Part shown: positions 42,140-52,190 of the stretch, one piece after another
Position numbering within the stretch: the first letter of the stretch is position 1
How the letters are laid out: the number at the start of each line of letters is the position of its first letter
From: Smallanthus sonchifolius
Lineage: Eukaryota; Streptophyta; Magnoliopsida; Asterales; Asteraceae
Assembly (NCBI GenBank): GCA_023525975.1
Contig: CM042040.1
Location: forward strand, 51,305,486-51,369,485
DNA length: 64,000 nt
Direction: 5' to 3'
Program-made: the position numbers and the translations under genes
Notes under the pieces: generated by a model
Told to the model about the DNA's origin: nothing
Seen by the model: only the letters and a program-made list of their open reading frames with translations
The model's database searches: none

Positions 42140-44275
42140 TGTGACACCCGACATTTCAGGTCAATATCCGTACACATTATAAACAAGTTTACATGATAAT
42201 CATTTTTGTGATTTACTTAATTTCACAAACAAGGACATTAAGGTCTAACAAAAACCGAACATTGTCTCATTTCACATTTTGGTAATTCTAGGAGTTACCG
42301 GTTCACGTGTTATATAAACCGACAAATTCGAACTCTAGTGGTTAATTTAAATAACCAGAGAAATATATATACATATATATTTTATTTCCACAAACTTTAC
42401 GTAGAACAATAAATTATTTTCAGAATAAATTTATAATACCGTGGAGGATCTAAACCGGATTTATTTACCCCTTTAAAACTATAATTGATATTAATACCTG
42501 AATCTAATTGTTTTATTATTATAACCCAAACCCCCCAACCCACCCTTGACTTTTGGCCGAAAAAGCCAGAGAAACCCCCCCTCCCTTACTCGACCCATAC
42601 CTCACCTGAGAAAAACTCAAGTAAAACCATACCACCTCACTCATTTTCTCACAATTCCCATTTTATCACTCATTTTCTTACGGCAAATTCTCCAATTATC
42701 TCCAAGATTGAAGTCAAGTTTTAAAGCAAAATCCATCAAAATTCAGTGTTTTAAGGTGTTCCTGAAGAAGAGTTTAACAAAAGATTCAAGACCATTCTCT
42801 GTTTTCTCTCATCATCTTCATCACTGTTTTTAAGGTAAAAACTCGATATTTTTCATATTATGTTCTTTAAAACCGTATCTAAACTTACATCTTATTTAAA
42901 CGCAAGAAAGATAACAAGAAGAGTGTGTCGAATTCAAGTTTAAAACATAAAAATATGCCGGACTGATTCTGTCAAAACAGAAGTTCAGTAATCGAAACTA
43001 GGAGTTTCGATACCTGTTGCTCAATCGAAACTAGGAGTTTCGATACCTGTTGGTCAATCGAAACTAGGAGTTTCGATACCTTTTACTCAATCAAAACTAG
43101 GTTATTTCGACACTCAAATATTCAATCGAAACTAGGAAGTTTCGACACCAAACTACATAACCGAAACTAGGTAGTTTCGATACCCAACTACTCGATCGAA
43201 ACTAGGTAGTTTCGATAACTACTCAATCGAAACTAAGTAGTTTCGATACTCAATTGCCCCATCGAAACTAAGTAGTTTCGATACCTGTACAACAGTCCCA
43301 GTTGGGCAATAACTCAAAACTATTTTATAACAAAACATGTGTTGGAAAACTAAAACGATAATTAAACAAACACAATCAGATTTACAAGTTCGGTGAACAA
43401 TTTACAATTAAGACGTTGGTCTTAACAACAATTTACCCTTGGGATCTAGGGTACAAATAGTCAAGGTTGACTACAACAAGCATTATTACAAGTATATACA
43501 CAAACTCAAGGTGAGTTTCACGGCCCCTTTTTTTTTACTGTTTTCAATATTTGGAGGAGAAACATACTTACAACTATTTTATGGGATAACAAGAGAATAA
43601 GGCACGACTTTTATGTTTACATGAGATGAGAACAACGATTTGAGGACGCTAAAGTCCCCTGGAACAACGTAGTAACTATTAACTGTAGCCTAGGGTCCTA
43701 TGAATAGTACTATGGAGAGTGACGTCTCCCGGTCATGGTTAGTCGCGCTAACCACAATCTGGAGGATTTATGGCCGCATAGAACCGGATAACGAAATTAG
43801 GGGCATGTACAATTGTCATGGTTTGGTTACGTCTCATGTATGAACATATTATTTGTATTCCTAGCTAGTTTACAAATGGGTCAACAATTCTTATTCTGTT
43901 TATCACATACACCTGAAACTATTTATTAACAATTGAATTTTACAAAGAACTATTTGATTAAACCTGTGAACTCACCAACCTCGTGTTGACGATTTTAAGT
44001 ATGTTTTTCAGGAAATTGACGTGATCGCAAGGTTAGCAATGTAGATTACATGCATGCACGATGGATACTACTCAAGGAGGATTTCTCTTGTATAACTCAT
44101 TGAATTGAGTCATATTTGTGAAATCTTAACTTTTTGTAAACTCAGATTACGTTTTGGAATGTAAAACATTAAACTTATTTATGTATCCATTTATCATGTA
44201 TGTGTTTGCGGTAATCATATGCTTTGGAAACCATGAATGTCGTGCCTCGCGTTTCCGCCTTGGCGGGGTGTGACA
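42140..44275 (+). repeat. 5' LTR of Tekay 3
   Basis: Starts TGTGACACCCG and ends ...GGCGGGGTGTGACA. A TATA-rich stretch at about 42363-42382 matches the position of the Tekay 1 TATA box. It has nine palindromes at 42991-43282. Confidence 0.95.
42991..43282 (+). repeat. Array of nine palindromes in Tekay 3 5' LTR
   Basis: Units start at 42991, 43024, 43057, 43090, 43125, 43160, 43195, 43226 and 43261, so spacing is 31-35 bp. Each is 21-22 bp with arms tcgaaact / agtttcga around a short centre (agg, aggt, aagt, agga). Only the fourth has clear arm damage. Between units are 10-14 bp of 'acctgttgctca'-like sequence. Confidence 0.95.
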
Positions 44276-44280
44276 GAACT

Positions 44281-44292
44281 TGGTATCAGAGC
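44281..44292 (+). other. Primer-binding site of Tekay 3 (initiator tRNA-Met)
   Basis: 'tggtatcagagc' five bases after the 5' LTR end. Confidence 0.95.
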
Positions 44293-44390
44293 CATTGATT
44301 ATAGTGAACTAGGAATCTAAATTGGAACCTAGTCTATAATCTAAATGACTCACTAAAACGTTTTCATTGCATAACCAGTCATTTTGTCAT

Positions 44391-45170
44391 ATGGATATTG
44401 TAGTCACAAGCATGTCGTCACATTCACATTCTGATCCCGTCTCTGACACTGAATCAAACGAGGAACTTTCCGCCTCACATCCCAAAAATCGAGTACAAAC
44501 CCGTAGCTCCACACCACCTAATGTCGCCTTGGGAGAACCGCCTATTGTCTACCGAAAGACAAGCGGAGGACCAGTTAAGGTGCAAAGTGCTAGGAAGAAG
44601 TTTCGACTTCCGTGCAAGAGAAACCTGGCAGCCCGTGACCCGAAAGACTTAGAGACTGGTGAAGAACCACCTAAGCAAAGACCATGCTACCACCCTACTG
44701 TGGGAACTATCCATTGGATGCCTCGTACTCTGGCACGATGGAGGGAGATGGAGCGCATCCCATCAACCTTTGAGGTCAGAGAGTCTTCCAACTCTCCAAC
44801 ACCCCTACCCCACACTGGGGAAGTCATGGAGCTCACAGTGCCTACCTTGGTAGCTCGTGTTCGTACGCACGAAGAGCATCTTGATGATCTCCTAGACGAT
44901 ATTCGGGCACATGGGGATGCAGCCACGCGACTTCGTCAAGGGCTCGGATCTCGAGTTCAGACTCTGGAAGACCACACCCGAGACATACAGGGTACCACAA
45001 ACTATCTAGAGTTGAGAGCTGACATGGACTGGCAGTTCACAGTTACGGTCCGAGACATGGTGGAGGCGCTAGAAGAAAGGACGTTGGCTGCAAAATTTGT
45101 GGCTAGAGCAAGCTTTGTTATGGCAGGACTTGCCATGATGATTGGATTGTACTCTCACTTCTTCTTTTAA
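44391..45170 (+). CDS. Accessory ORF of Tekay 3, predicted coiled-coil protein with C-terminal membrane anchor
   Basis: 259 codons from the first ATG (a second ATG at 44412 is also possible), intact. Order: Ser/Glu-rich disordered start, a basic region around residues 60-90 ('SARKKFRLPCKRNL'), a middle part with 'WMPRTLARWREMERIPSTFE', a coiled coil at about 145-225 ('RVRTHEEHLDDLLDDIRAHG', 'RVQTLEDHTRD') and a last hydrophobic segment 'ASFVMAGLAMMIGLYSHFFF' reaching the stop. That layout predicts a tail-anchored membrane protein. It lies 99 bp after the primer-binding site and ends 237 bp before the gag ATG at 45408, so it would be the first ORF of the genomic RNA. I recognise no domain; not a known gag or env. 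Compare 31560-32105. Confidence 0.75.
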   Translation: MDIVVTSMSSHSHSDPVSDTESNEELSASHPKNRVQTRSSTPPNVALGEPPIVYRKTSGGPVKVQSARKKFRLPCKRNLAARDPKDLETGEEPPKQRPCYHPTVGTIHWMPRTLARWREMERIPSTFEVRESSNSPTPLPHTGEVMELTVPTLVARVRTHEEHLDDLLDDIRAHGDAATRLRQGLGSRVQTLEDHTRDIQGTTNYLELRADMDWQFTVTVRDMVEALEERTLAAKFVARASFVMAGLAMMIGLYSHFFF

Positions 45171-45407
45171 ACCTATTATGGGCGGGTTGTGCCCATAGTA
45201 CATTATGTAGTTTAAAACTTTAGTATTGATGAGGTCATGAGAACCCATCACTTTTGTATCCGTTTCTTTTGGAAACAATGTACTATGAATGTTTTAACTA
45301 TGTATATAATGGTTTATGTTTTGATGTTGTCGTATCCTTATGCCATGTGCTATCATTATTGTCATATAATGTTATTTCTTTTTAATCGATGTGTTAGAAA
45401 GAACGTC

Positions 45408-45641
45408 ATGGCACCAAAGAGTAGCACACCCCGTAACACTACTGGTGACAACAACGAGACAATTTCTCCAAATGTGGAACAACTCATAGCACAACGAGTA
45501 GCTGCTGCTATGCAACAGTATGAAGCAAACCGAAATAGTGGAGGAGGAAACGGCAGTGGTACCGGCGGAGGAGGTGCAGGAGGTAGCGGTACAGCTGGAG
45601 GTTCCGGAGGTTCCGGAGGTAATAGAATAAATAAGCCGTAA
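45408..45641 (+). CDS. N-terminal part of Tekay 3 gag, ending in a stop
   Basis: From ATG 45408 ('MAPKSSTPRN'), 77 codons: 'SPNVEQLIAQRVAAAMQQYE' is the usual helix at the start of Tekay Gag, then a Gly/Ser-rich linker. TAA at 45639 ends it. The reading frame is the same as that of the 1461-codon ORF that begins nine bases later, so the stop is the only break in an otherwise continuous gag-pol. Confidence 0.85.
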   Translation: MAPKSSTPRNTTGDNNETISPNVEQLIAQRVAAAMQQYEANRNSGGGNGSGTGGGGAGGSGTAGGSGGSGGNRINKP

Positions 45642-45650
45642 CACTTAGTC

Positions 45651-48600
45651 ATGATCCGAATTAATGACGTTATGACTTGTAATTCTACAGATGCTCCAAA
45701 TAGAAAGTGCTCCTACAAGGCCTTTCTATCTTGCAAACCCCGTAACTTCAATGGCACTGAGGGTGCAGTTGGGCTAATGAGATGGATAGAGAAGATGGAA
45801 TCAGTGATTGATATCAGTGAATGCACCGCTGACTGCATGGTGAAGTATTCTACATGCTCACTCACTGATAAAGCTTTAACCTGGTGGAATTCACAAGTAA
45901 AGACTTTGGGAAGGCAGACAGCATATGAGTTGTCATGGGAAGACCTAAAAGCCATGATGATCGAGGAATACTGTCCTCGAAATGAGTTGCAAAAGATCGA
46001 ATCTGAAATGTGTAATTTACAAATGATAGGAGATGATGTTGCTGGCTACACTGACCGATTCAATGAGTTATCAATCTTGGTTCCACACATGGTCACCCCA
46101 GAATACAAGAAGGTTGAAAGATACTTGTGGGGTCTCGCACCTCAAATCCGAAGTCTAGTGACTTCATCGAACCCTATGGATGCCAAGAGCGCCATAACTC
46201 TAGCTTTCAAGCTGAGGGATAATGCTGTGCGTGATGGTTTGTTTGGAAAGAAGGAGACCGAAGAAGGAAAATCTGGGGAAAAGAGGAAATGGTTTGGAAA
46301 ACCAAGTAATCAAAACAAGAATCAGGCTTACAAGAGACCTGAAACTATGAAGGCCTATGCTGCCAACCTTGAAGGACAAAGTGGATATCTTGGAACACGA
46401 CCAAAGTGTGACAAGTGTGGATATCATCACAGTGAAAGGTGTATCCAATGTGGAAAATGTAAAAAGTATGGGCATATGACCCATAACTGTTGGAGCAATG
46501 CAAATCCTAATAAGACTAATCAAGTAGCAGGACAGGTCAAACCAGGAACAGGAAGGATGAATCAGGGATGCTTTGAGTGTGGAGATCCAAAGCACATCAG
46601 AAAAGACTGTCCAAAGTTGAAGAACCGAAACGACAATCAGGCCCGTGGAAGAGCATTTGTGATGGGGGCTGGTGACGCGCGACAAGATCCGAACATTATC
46701 ACTGGTACGTTCCCTATAAATAATCACTATGCCTCTATACTTTTCGATACGGGTGCTGATTTGAGTTTTGTGTCAAATGACTTTAAGTCCCTACTCGGTA
46801 TTAAGCCCAGCAAACTAGAACAAAAGTATACAATTGAATTAGCGAACGGAAAATTAATTAATACCGGAGAAGTCATTCAGAATTGTACCTTATGTTTTAA
46901 GAACCACACATTTAGTATAGATCTGTTACCTGTTGATTTAGGAAGCTTTGACGTTGTTATTGGCATGGATTGGTTGTCAAAGAATCATGCCGAGATTGTT
47001 TGTTTTGAGAAGATTTTCCAAATCCCACTCTCAAACGGAGAAATTCTTTCGATTCAAGGTGAGAAGAGTGGAGTAACATTAAGGATGATAAACTGCATGA
47101 AAACTCGTAAGTATCTACGTAAAGGCTATTGCGTATTCCTGGCTCACGTCGTCGAGAAGAAACCCACGGAACGTCGACTTGATGATATACCAATTGTTAA
47201 GGATTATCCTGAAGTTTTTCCTGAAGACTTACCTGGTTTACCACCACCGAGGCAAGTCGAATTTCGAATCAATTTGGTACCAGGAGCCGCCCCGGTTGCG
47301 CGATCACCATATCGATTAGCACCTTCTGAAATGCAGGAATTATCAAATCAACTCCAAGAGTTGCTAGATAAAGGTTTCATAAGACCGAGTTTCTCACCTT
47401 GGGGAGCTCCGGTCCTATTTGTAAAGAAGAAGGATGGAACCTTTAGGATGTGTATTGATTACCGAGAATTAAACAAGCTTACAATCAAAAACCGATACCC
47501 ACTTCCTCGAATAGATGATTTGTTTGATCAACTACAAGGTTCGAGCTTCTACTCTAAGATCGATCTACGTTCGGGGTATCATCAACTACGAATCCAAGAA
47601 GAAGATGTACCGAAGACAGCATTTAGGACTCGTTATGGCCACTACGAATTCCTAATTATGTCGTTTGGTTTGACGAACGCACCGGCTGTTTTCATGGATC
47701 TCATGAACCGAGTGTGCAAACCATACTTGGATAAATTCGTGATAGTATTTATCGATGACATACTGATATATTCACGAACCAAGGAGGATCATGAACATCA
47801 TCTGAAATTAATCTTAGAACTACTCAGAAACGAGAAACTTTACGCTAAATTTTCTAAGTGTGAGTTTTGGATCCGAGAAGTGCATTTTCTTGGACATGTT
47901 ATCAACAAGGAAGGAATTCACGTTGATCCATCAAAAATTGAAGCAATCAAAAACTGGGAAGCACCAAAGACTCCGACAGAAGTACGTCAATTTTTGGGTT
48001 TGGCCGGCTATTACAGACGATTCATCGAGAATTTTTCGAAAATAGCCTTGCCTTTAACCACATTAACCCAGAAAGAAAAGAAGTATGATTGGAATGACAA
48101 GCAAGAGTCAGCTTTCCAATTACTAAAGCAGAAGCTGTGTAGTGCACCAATCCTATCCCTTCCTGAGGGAATCGACAATTTTGTCGTATACTGCGATGCA
48201 TCACACCAAGGACTTGGTTGTGTATTAATGCAAAAAGACAAAGTCATCGCATATGCCTCACGACAACTAAAAGTGCATGAAAAGAATTATACGACCCACG
48301 ACTTGGAGTTGGGCGCAGTTGTGTTTGCACTCAAGATTTGGAGACATTATCTTTATGGTACGAGATGCACTATTTTTACTGATCACAAGAGTCTTCAACA
48401 TATCTTCGATCAAAAGGAACTTAACATGAGACAGCGTCGTTGGGTAGAACTACTAAACGACTATGATTGTGATATCAAGTACCATCCCGGAAAAGCCAAT
48501 GTCGTAGCAGACGCCTTAAGTCGCAAAGAACGAGTTAAAACACTTCGTGTTCGTGCCCTAGGATTAACGATTCATACGAGTCTTACGACTCAAATCCGGA

Positions 48601-50036
48601 TGGCACAACAAGAGGCAATCAAAGAAGAAAACGTTCAGAATGAAGCTTTACGAGGAATGATCAGACAATTAGAGCCAAAATCAGATGATACTTTATACTT
48701 TTCAAATAGAATTTGGGTGCCATGTTTTGGTAATTTACGGGAGTTGGTTATGGACGAAGCCCACAAGTCCAGGTACTCCATTCACCCAGGTTCAGATAAG
48801 ATGTATAAGGATCTAAAAGAATTATATTGGTGGCCTAATATGAAAGGAGATATTGCCACATATGTCAGTAAATGCTTAACGTGTTCAAAAGTAAAAGCCG
48901 AACATCAGAAACCGTCTGGTTTGTTACAACAACCGGAAATTCCTCAATGGAAATGGGAACAAATTTCTATGGATTTTATCACGAAATTACCCAAGACATC
49001 CGGTGGTTATGATACCATATGGGTAATTGTCGACCGTTTAACAAAATCAGCTCATTTTCTACCTATCAAAGAGACGGATAAAACCGAGAAACTTGCAAAG
49101 CTTTATATCAAGGAAATTGTGGCTAGGCATTGTGTGCCAATTTCTATTATCTCTGATAGAGACAGCAGATTCGTGTCTAGAATCTGGAAATCACTACAAG
49201 AAGCCATAGGCACACGCCTTGACATGAGCACAGCATATCACCCACAAACAGATGGTCAAAGCGAAAGGACCATTCAAACATTAGAAGATATGCTCCGTGC
49301 ATGTGTAATGGATTTCGGAGGAAATTGGGATACTCATTTACCATTAGCTGAGTTTTCCTACAATAACAGCTACCACACGAGCATTAAGGCAGCTCCGTTT
49401 GAAGCTTTATATGGTCGTAAATGCCGCTCACCGCTATGTTGGGCGAAAGTTGGTGAAAAACACTTGACAGGCCCTGAGATTGTCCAGGAAACCACTGATA
49501 AGATTTTCAAAATTAAGGACCGTTTGAAAGCGGCCCGAGATAGACAAAAGAGCTATGCTGATAACCGACGGAAACCATTAGAATTTCAAATTGGTGACCG
49601 AGTAATGTTAAAAGTCTCACCATGGAAAGGCGTTGCAAGGTTTGGTAACTGTGGTAAGCTCAACCCTAGATACGTTGGTCCGTTCGAAATACTGGCTAGG
49701 GTTGGCCCTGTAGCTTACAAACTCAAGCTACCACAAGAACTAAGCAATGTACATGATACGTTTCATGTATCAAATCTCAAGAAGTGTTTATCAGACGAGA
49801 CACTAATTATACCGCCTAACGAGATTCACATTGACGATAAACTTCACTTCATCGAGGAACCGATTGAGATTTCAGATTGGAAGGTTCAAAAGCTGAGACG
49901 TAGTCGGATCAAACTGGTTAAAGTACGTTGGAACTCAAAGCGTGGTCCTGAGTATACATGGGAACGAGAGGACCAAATGAAAACAAAATACCCATCCTTG
50001 TTTAAGGATACACCAGTTCAAGACGACACGAATTGA
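45651..50036 (+). CDS. Tekay 3 gag-pol polyprotein (capsid to chromodomain)
   Basis: 1461 codons, uninterrupted. Capsid part at residues about 25-190 ('KAFLSCKPRNFNGTEGA', 'LTWWNSQVKTLG'); zinc knuckles at about 255-325 ('CFECGDPKHIRKDC'); protease 'LFDTGADLSFVS' with catalytic Asp near 364; reverse transcriptase with 'FIDDILIYS' near 701; RNase H 'YCDASHQGLG' near 848; integrase zinc finger 'H...CLTCSKVK' at about 1043-1080; D,D-35-E core with Asp about 1108, Asp about 1169 and Glu about 1205; C-terminal chromodomain at about 1402-1450 ('KVRWNSKRGPEYTWERE'). A chromodomain at the integrase end defines chromoviruses and this type fits Tekay. It should direct integration toward marked chromatin (family knowledge). 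The start at 45651 is simply the first ATG after the gag stop. Confidence 0.95.
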   Translation: MIRINDVMTCNSTDAPNRKCSYKAFLSCKPRNFNGTEGAVGLMRWIEKMESVIDISECTADCMVKYSTCSLTDKALTWWNSQVKTLGRQTAYELSWEDLKAMMIEEYCPRNELQKIESEMCNLQMIGDDVAGYTDRFNELSILVPHMVTPEYKKVERYLWGLAPQIRSLVTSSNPMDAKSAITLAFKLRDNAVRDGLFGKKETEEGKSGEKRKWFGKPSNQNKNQAYKRPETMKAYAANLEGQSGYLGTRPKCDKCGYHHSERCIQCGKCKKYGHMTHNCWSNANPNKTNQVAGQVKPGTGRMNQGCFECGDPKHIRKDCPKLKNRNDNQARGRAFVMGAGDARQDPNIITGTFPINNHYASILFDTGADLSFVSNDFKSLLGIKPSKLEQKYTIELANGKLINTGEVIQNCTLCFKNHTFSIDLLPVDLGSFDVVIGMDWLSKNHAEIVCFEKIFQIPLSNGEILSIQGEKSGVTLRMINCMKTRKYLRKGYCVFLAHVVEKKPTERRLDDIPIVKDYPEVFPEDLPGLPPPRQVEFRINLVPGAAPVARSPYRLAPSEMQELSNQLQELLDKGFIRPSFSPWGAPVLFVKKKDGTFRMCIDYRELNKLTIKNRYPLPRIDDLFDQLQGSSFYSKIDLRSGYHQLRIQEEDVPKTAFRTRYGHYEFLIMSFGLTNAPAVFMDLMNRVCKPYLDKFVIVFIDDILIYSRTKEDHEHHLKLILELLRNEKLYAKFSKCEFWIREVHFLGHVINKEGIHVDPSKIEAIKNWEAPKTPTEVRQFLGLAGYYRRFIENFSKIALPLTTLTQKEKKYDWNDKQESAFQLLKQKLCSAPILSLPEGIDNFVVYCDASHQGLGCVLMQKDKVIAYASRQLKVHEKNYTTHDLELGAVVFALKIWRHYLYGTRCTIFTDHKSLQHIFDQKELNMRQRRWVELLNDYDCDIKYHPGKANVVADALSRKERVKTLRVRALGLTIHTSLTTQIRMAQQEAIKEENVQNEALRGMIRQLEPKSDDTLYFSNRIWVPCFGNLRELVMDEAHKSRYSIHPGSDKMYKDLKELYWWPNMKGDIATYVSKCLTCSKVKAEHQKPSGLLQQPEIPQWKWEQISMDFITKLPKTSGGYDTIWVIVDRLTKSAHFLPIKETDKTEKLAKLYIKEIVARHCVPISIISDRDSRFVSRIWKSLQEAIGTRLDMSTAYHPQTDGQSERTIQTLEDMLRACVMDFGGNWDTHLPLAEFSYNNSYHTSIKAAPFEALYGRKCRSPLCWAKVGEKHLTGPEIVQETTDKIFKIKDRLKAARDRQKSYADNRRKPLEFQIGDRVMLKVSPWKGVARFGNCGKLNPRYVGPFEILARVGPVAYKLKLPQELSNVHDTFHVSNLKKCLSDETLIIPPNEIHIDDKLHFIEEPIEISDWKVQKLRRSRIKLVKVRWNSKRGPEYTWEREDQMKTKYPSLFKDTPVQDDTN

Positions 50037-50070
50037 ATTTCGGGACGAAATTCTTTTAACAAGGGGAGAA
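50037..50070 (+). other. Polypurine tract region of Tekay 3
   Basis: 'tttcgggacgaaattc' then 'aacaaggggagaa' directly before the 3' LTR; plus-strand priming site. Same layout as at 3936 and, reversed, 29280-29312. Confidence 0.9.
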
Positions 50071-52185
50071 TGTGACACTCGACATTTTAGGTCAATATCC
50101 GTACACATTATAAACAAGTTTACATGATAATCATTTTTGTGATTTACTTAATTTCACAAACAAGGACATTAAGGTCTAACAAAAACCGAACATTGTCTCA
50201 TTTCACATTTTGGTAATTCTAGGAGTTACCGGTTCACGTGTTATATAAACCGACAAATTCGAACTCTAGTGGTTAATTTAAATAACCAGATAAATATATA
50301 TACATATATATTTTATTTCCACAAACTTTACGTAGAACAATAAATTATTTTCAGAATAAATTTATAATACCGTGGAGGATCTAAACCGGATTTATTTACC
50401 CCTTTAAAACTATAATTGATATTAATACCTAAATCTAATTGTTTTATTATTATAACCCAAACCCCCCAACCCACCCTTGACTTTTGGCCGAAAAAGCCAG
50501 AGAAACCCCCCCTCCCTTACTCGACCCATACCTCACCTGAGAAAAACTCAAGTAAAACCATACCACCTCACTCATTTTCACAATTCCCATTTTATCACTC
50601 ATTTTCTTACGGCAAATTCTCCAATTATCTCCAAGATTGAAGTCAAGTTTTAAAGCAAAATCCATCAAAATTCAGTGTTTTAAGGTGTTCCTGAAGAAGA
50701 GTTTAACAAAAGATTCAAGACCATTCTCTGTTTTCTCTCATCATCTTCATCACTGTTTTTAAGGTAAAAACTCGATATTTTTCATATTATGTTCTTTAAA
50801 ACCGTATCTAAACTTACATCTTATTTAAATGCAAGAAAGATAACAAGAAGAGTGTGTCGAATTCAAGTTTAAAACATAAAAATATGCCAGACTGATTCTG
50901 TCAAAACAGAAGTTCAGTAATCGAAACTAGGAGTTTCGATACCTGTTGCTCAATCGAAACTAGGGGTTTCGATACCTGTTGGTCAATTGAAACTAGGAGT
51001 TTCGATACCTTTTACTCAATCGAAACTAGGTTATTTCGACACTCAAATATTCAATCGAAACTAGGAATTTTCGACACCAAACTACATAACCGAAACTAGG
51101 TAGTTTCGATACCCAACTACTCGATCGAAACTAGGTAGTTTCGATAACTACTCAATCGAAACTAAGTAGTTTCGATACTCAATTGCCCCGATACCTGTAC
51201 AACAGTCCCAGTTGGGCAATAACTCAAAACTATTTTATAACAAAACATGTGTTGGAAAACTAAAACGATAATTAAACAAACACAATCAGATTTACAAGGT
51301 CGTTGAACAATTTACAATTAAGACGTTGGTCTTAACAACAATTTACCCTTGGTATCTAGGGTACAAATAGTCAAGGTTGACTACAACAAGCATTATTACA
51401 AGTATATACACAAACTCAAGGTGAGTTTTACGGCCCCTTTTTTTTTACTGTTTTCAATATTTGGGGGAGAAACATACTTACAACTATTTTATGGGATAAC
51501 AAGAGAATAAGGCACGACTTTTATGTTTACATGAGATGAGAACAACGATTTGAGGCCGCTAAAGTCCCCTGGAACAACGTAGTAACCATTAACTGTAGCC
51601 TAGGGTCCTATGAATAGTACTATGGAGAGTGACGTCTCCCGGTCATGGTTAGTCGCGCTAACCACAATCTGGAGGATTTATGGCCGCATAGAACCGGATA
51701 ACGAAATTAGAGGCATGTACAATTGTCATGGTTTGGTTACGCCTCATGTATGAACATATTATTTGTATTCCTAGCTAGTTTACAAATGGGTCAACAATTC
51801 TTATTCTGTTTATCACATACACCTGAAACTATTTACGAACAATTGAATTTTACAAAGAACTATTTGATTAAACCTGTGAACTCACCAACCTCGTGTTGAC
51901 GATTTTAAGTATGTTTTTCAGGAAATTGACGTGATCGCAAGGTTAGCAATGTAGATTACATGCATGCACGATGGATACTACTCAAGGAGGATTTCTCTTG
52001 TATAACTCATTGAATTGAGTCATATTTGTGAAATCTTAACTTTTTGTAAACTCAGATTACGTTTTGGAATGTAAAACATTAAACTTATTTATGTATCCAT
52101 TTATCATGTATGTGTTTGCGGTAATCATATGCTTTGGAAACCATGAATGTCGTGCCTCGCGTTTCCGCCTTGGCGGGGTGTGACA
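50071..52185 (+). repeat. 3' LTR of Tekay 3
   Basis: Matches the 5' LTR with a small number of substitutions, a 2 bp difference near 50579 and a 19 bp gap that removes exactly one palindrome (the ninth). Ends at 52185, followed by the second TAATA. Confidence 0.95.
50921..51178 (+). repeat. Array of eight palindromes in Tekay 3 3' LTR
   Basis: Same units as at 42991, with eight instead of nine copies. Single-base differences from the 5' copies fall in both arms and centre (for example 'taggggtttcg' and 'tcaattgaaact'). Confidence 0.9.
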
Positions 52186-52190
52186 TAATA

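Larger units (their letters stand above)
42140..52185 (+). mobile_element. Tekay-type Ty3/gypsy element 3, nearly complete and young
   Basis: 10,046 bp: LTRs 42140-44275 (2136 bp) and 50071-52185 (2115 bp) differing by few bases, duplications TAATA, tRNA-Met primer-binding site, accessory ORF, gag-pol with chromodomain and a polypurine tract. The only defect seen is one in-frame TAA near the end of the N-terminal part of gag. It is the best candidate in this window for the source of proteins used by non-autonomous Tekay 2. Confidence 0.95.

Noticed and set aside
42485..42833. ORFs at 42485-42833, repeated at 50416-50640
   Set aside because: They are in the Tekay 3 LTR leader and differ in length between the LTRs because of a 2 bp change.
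42991..43282. CRISPR array
   Set aside because: Regular palindromic repeats look CRISPR-like, but the spacers are near-identical low-complexity sequence, there are no cas genes, and the array lies inside a plant LTR with matching copy in the other LTR.
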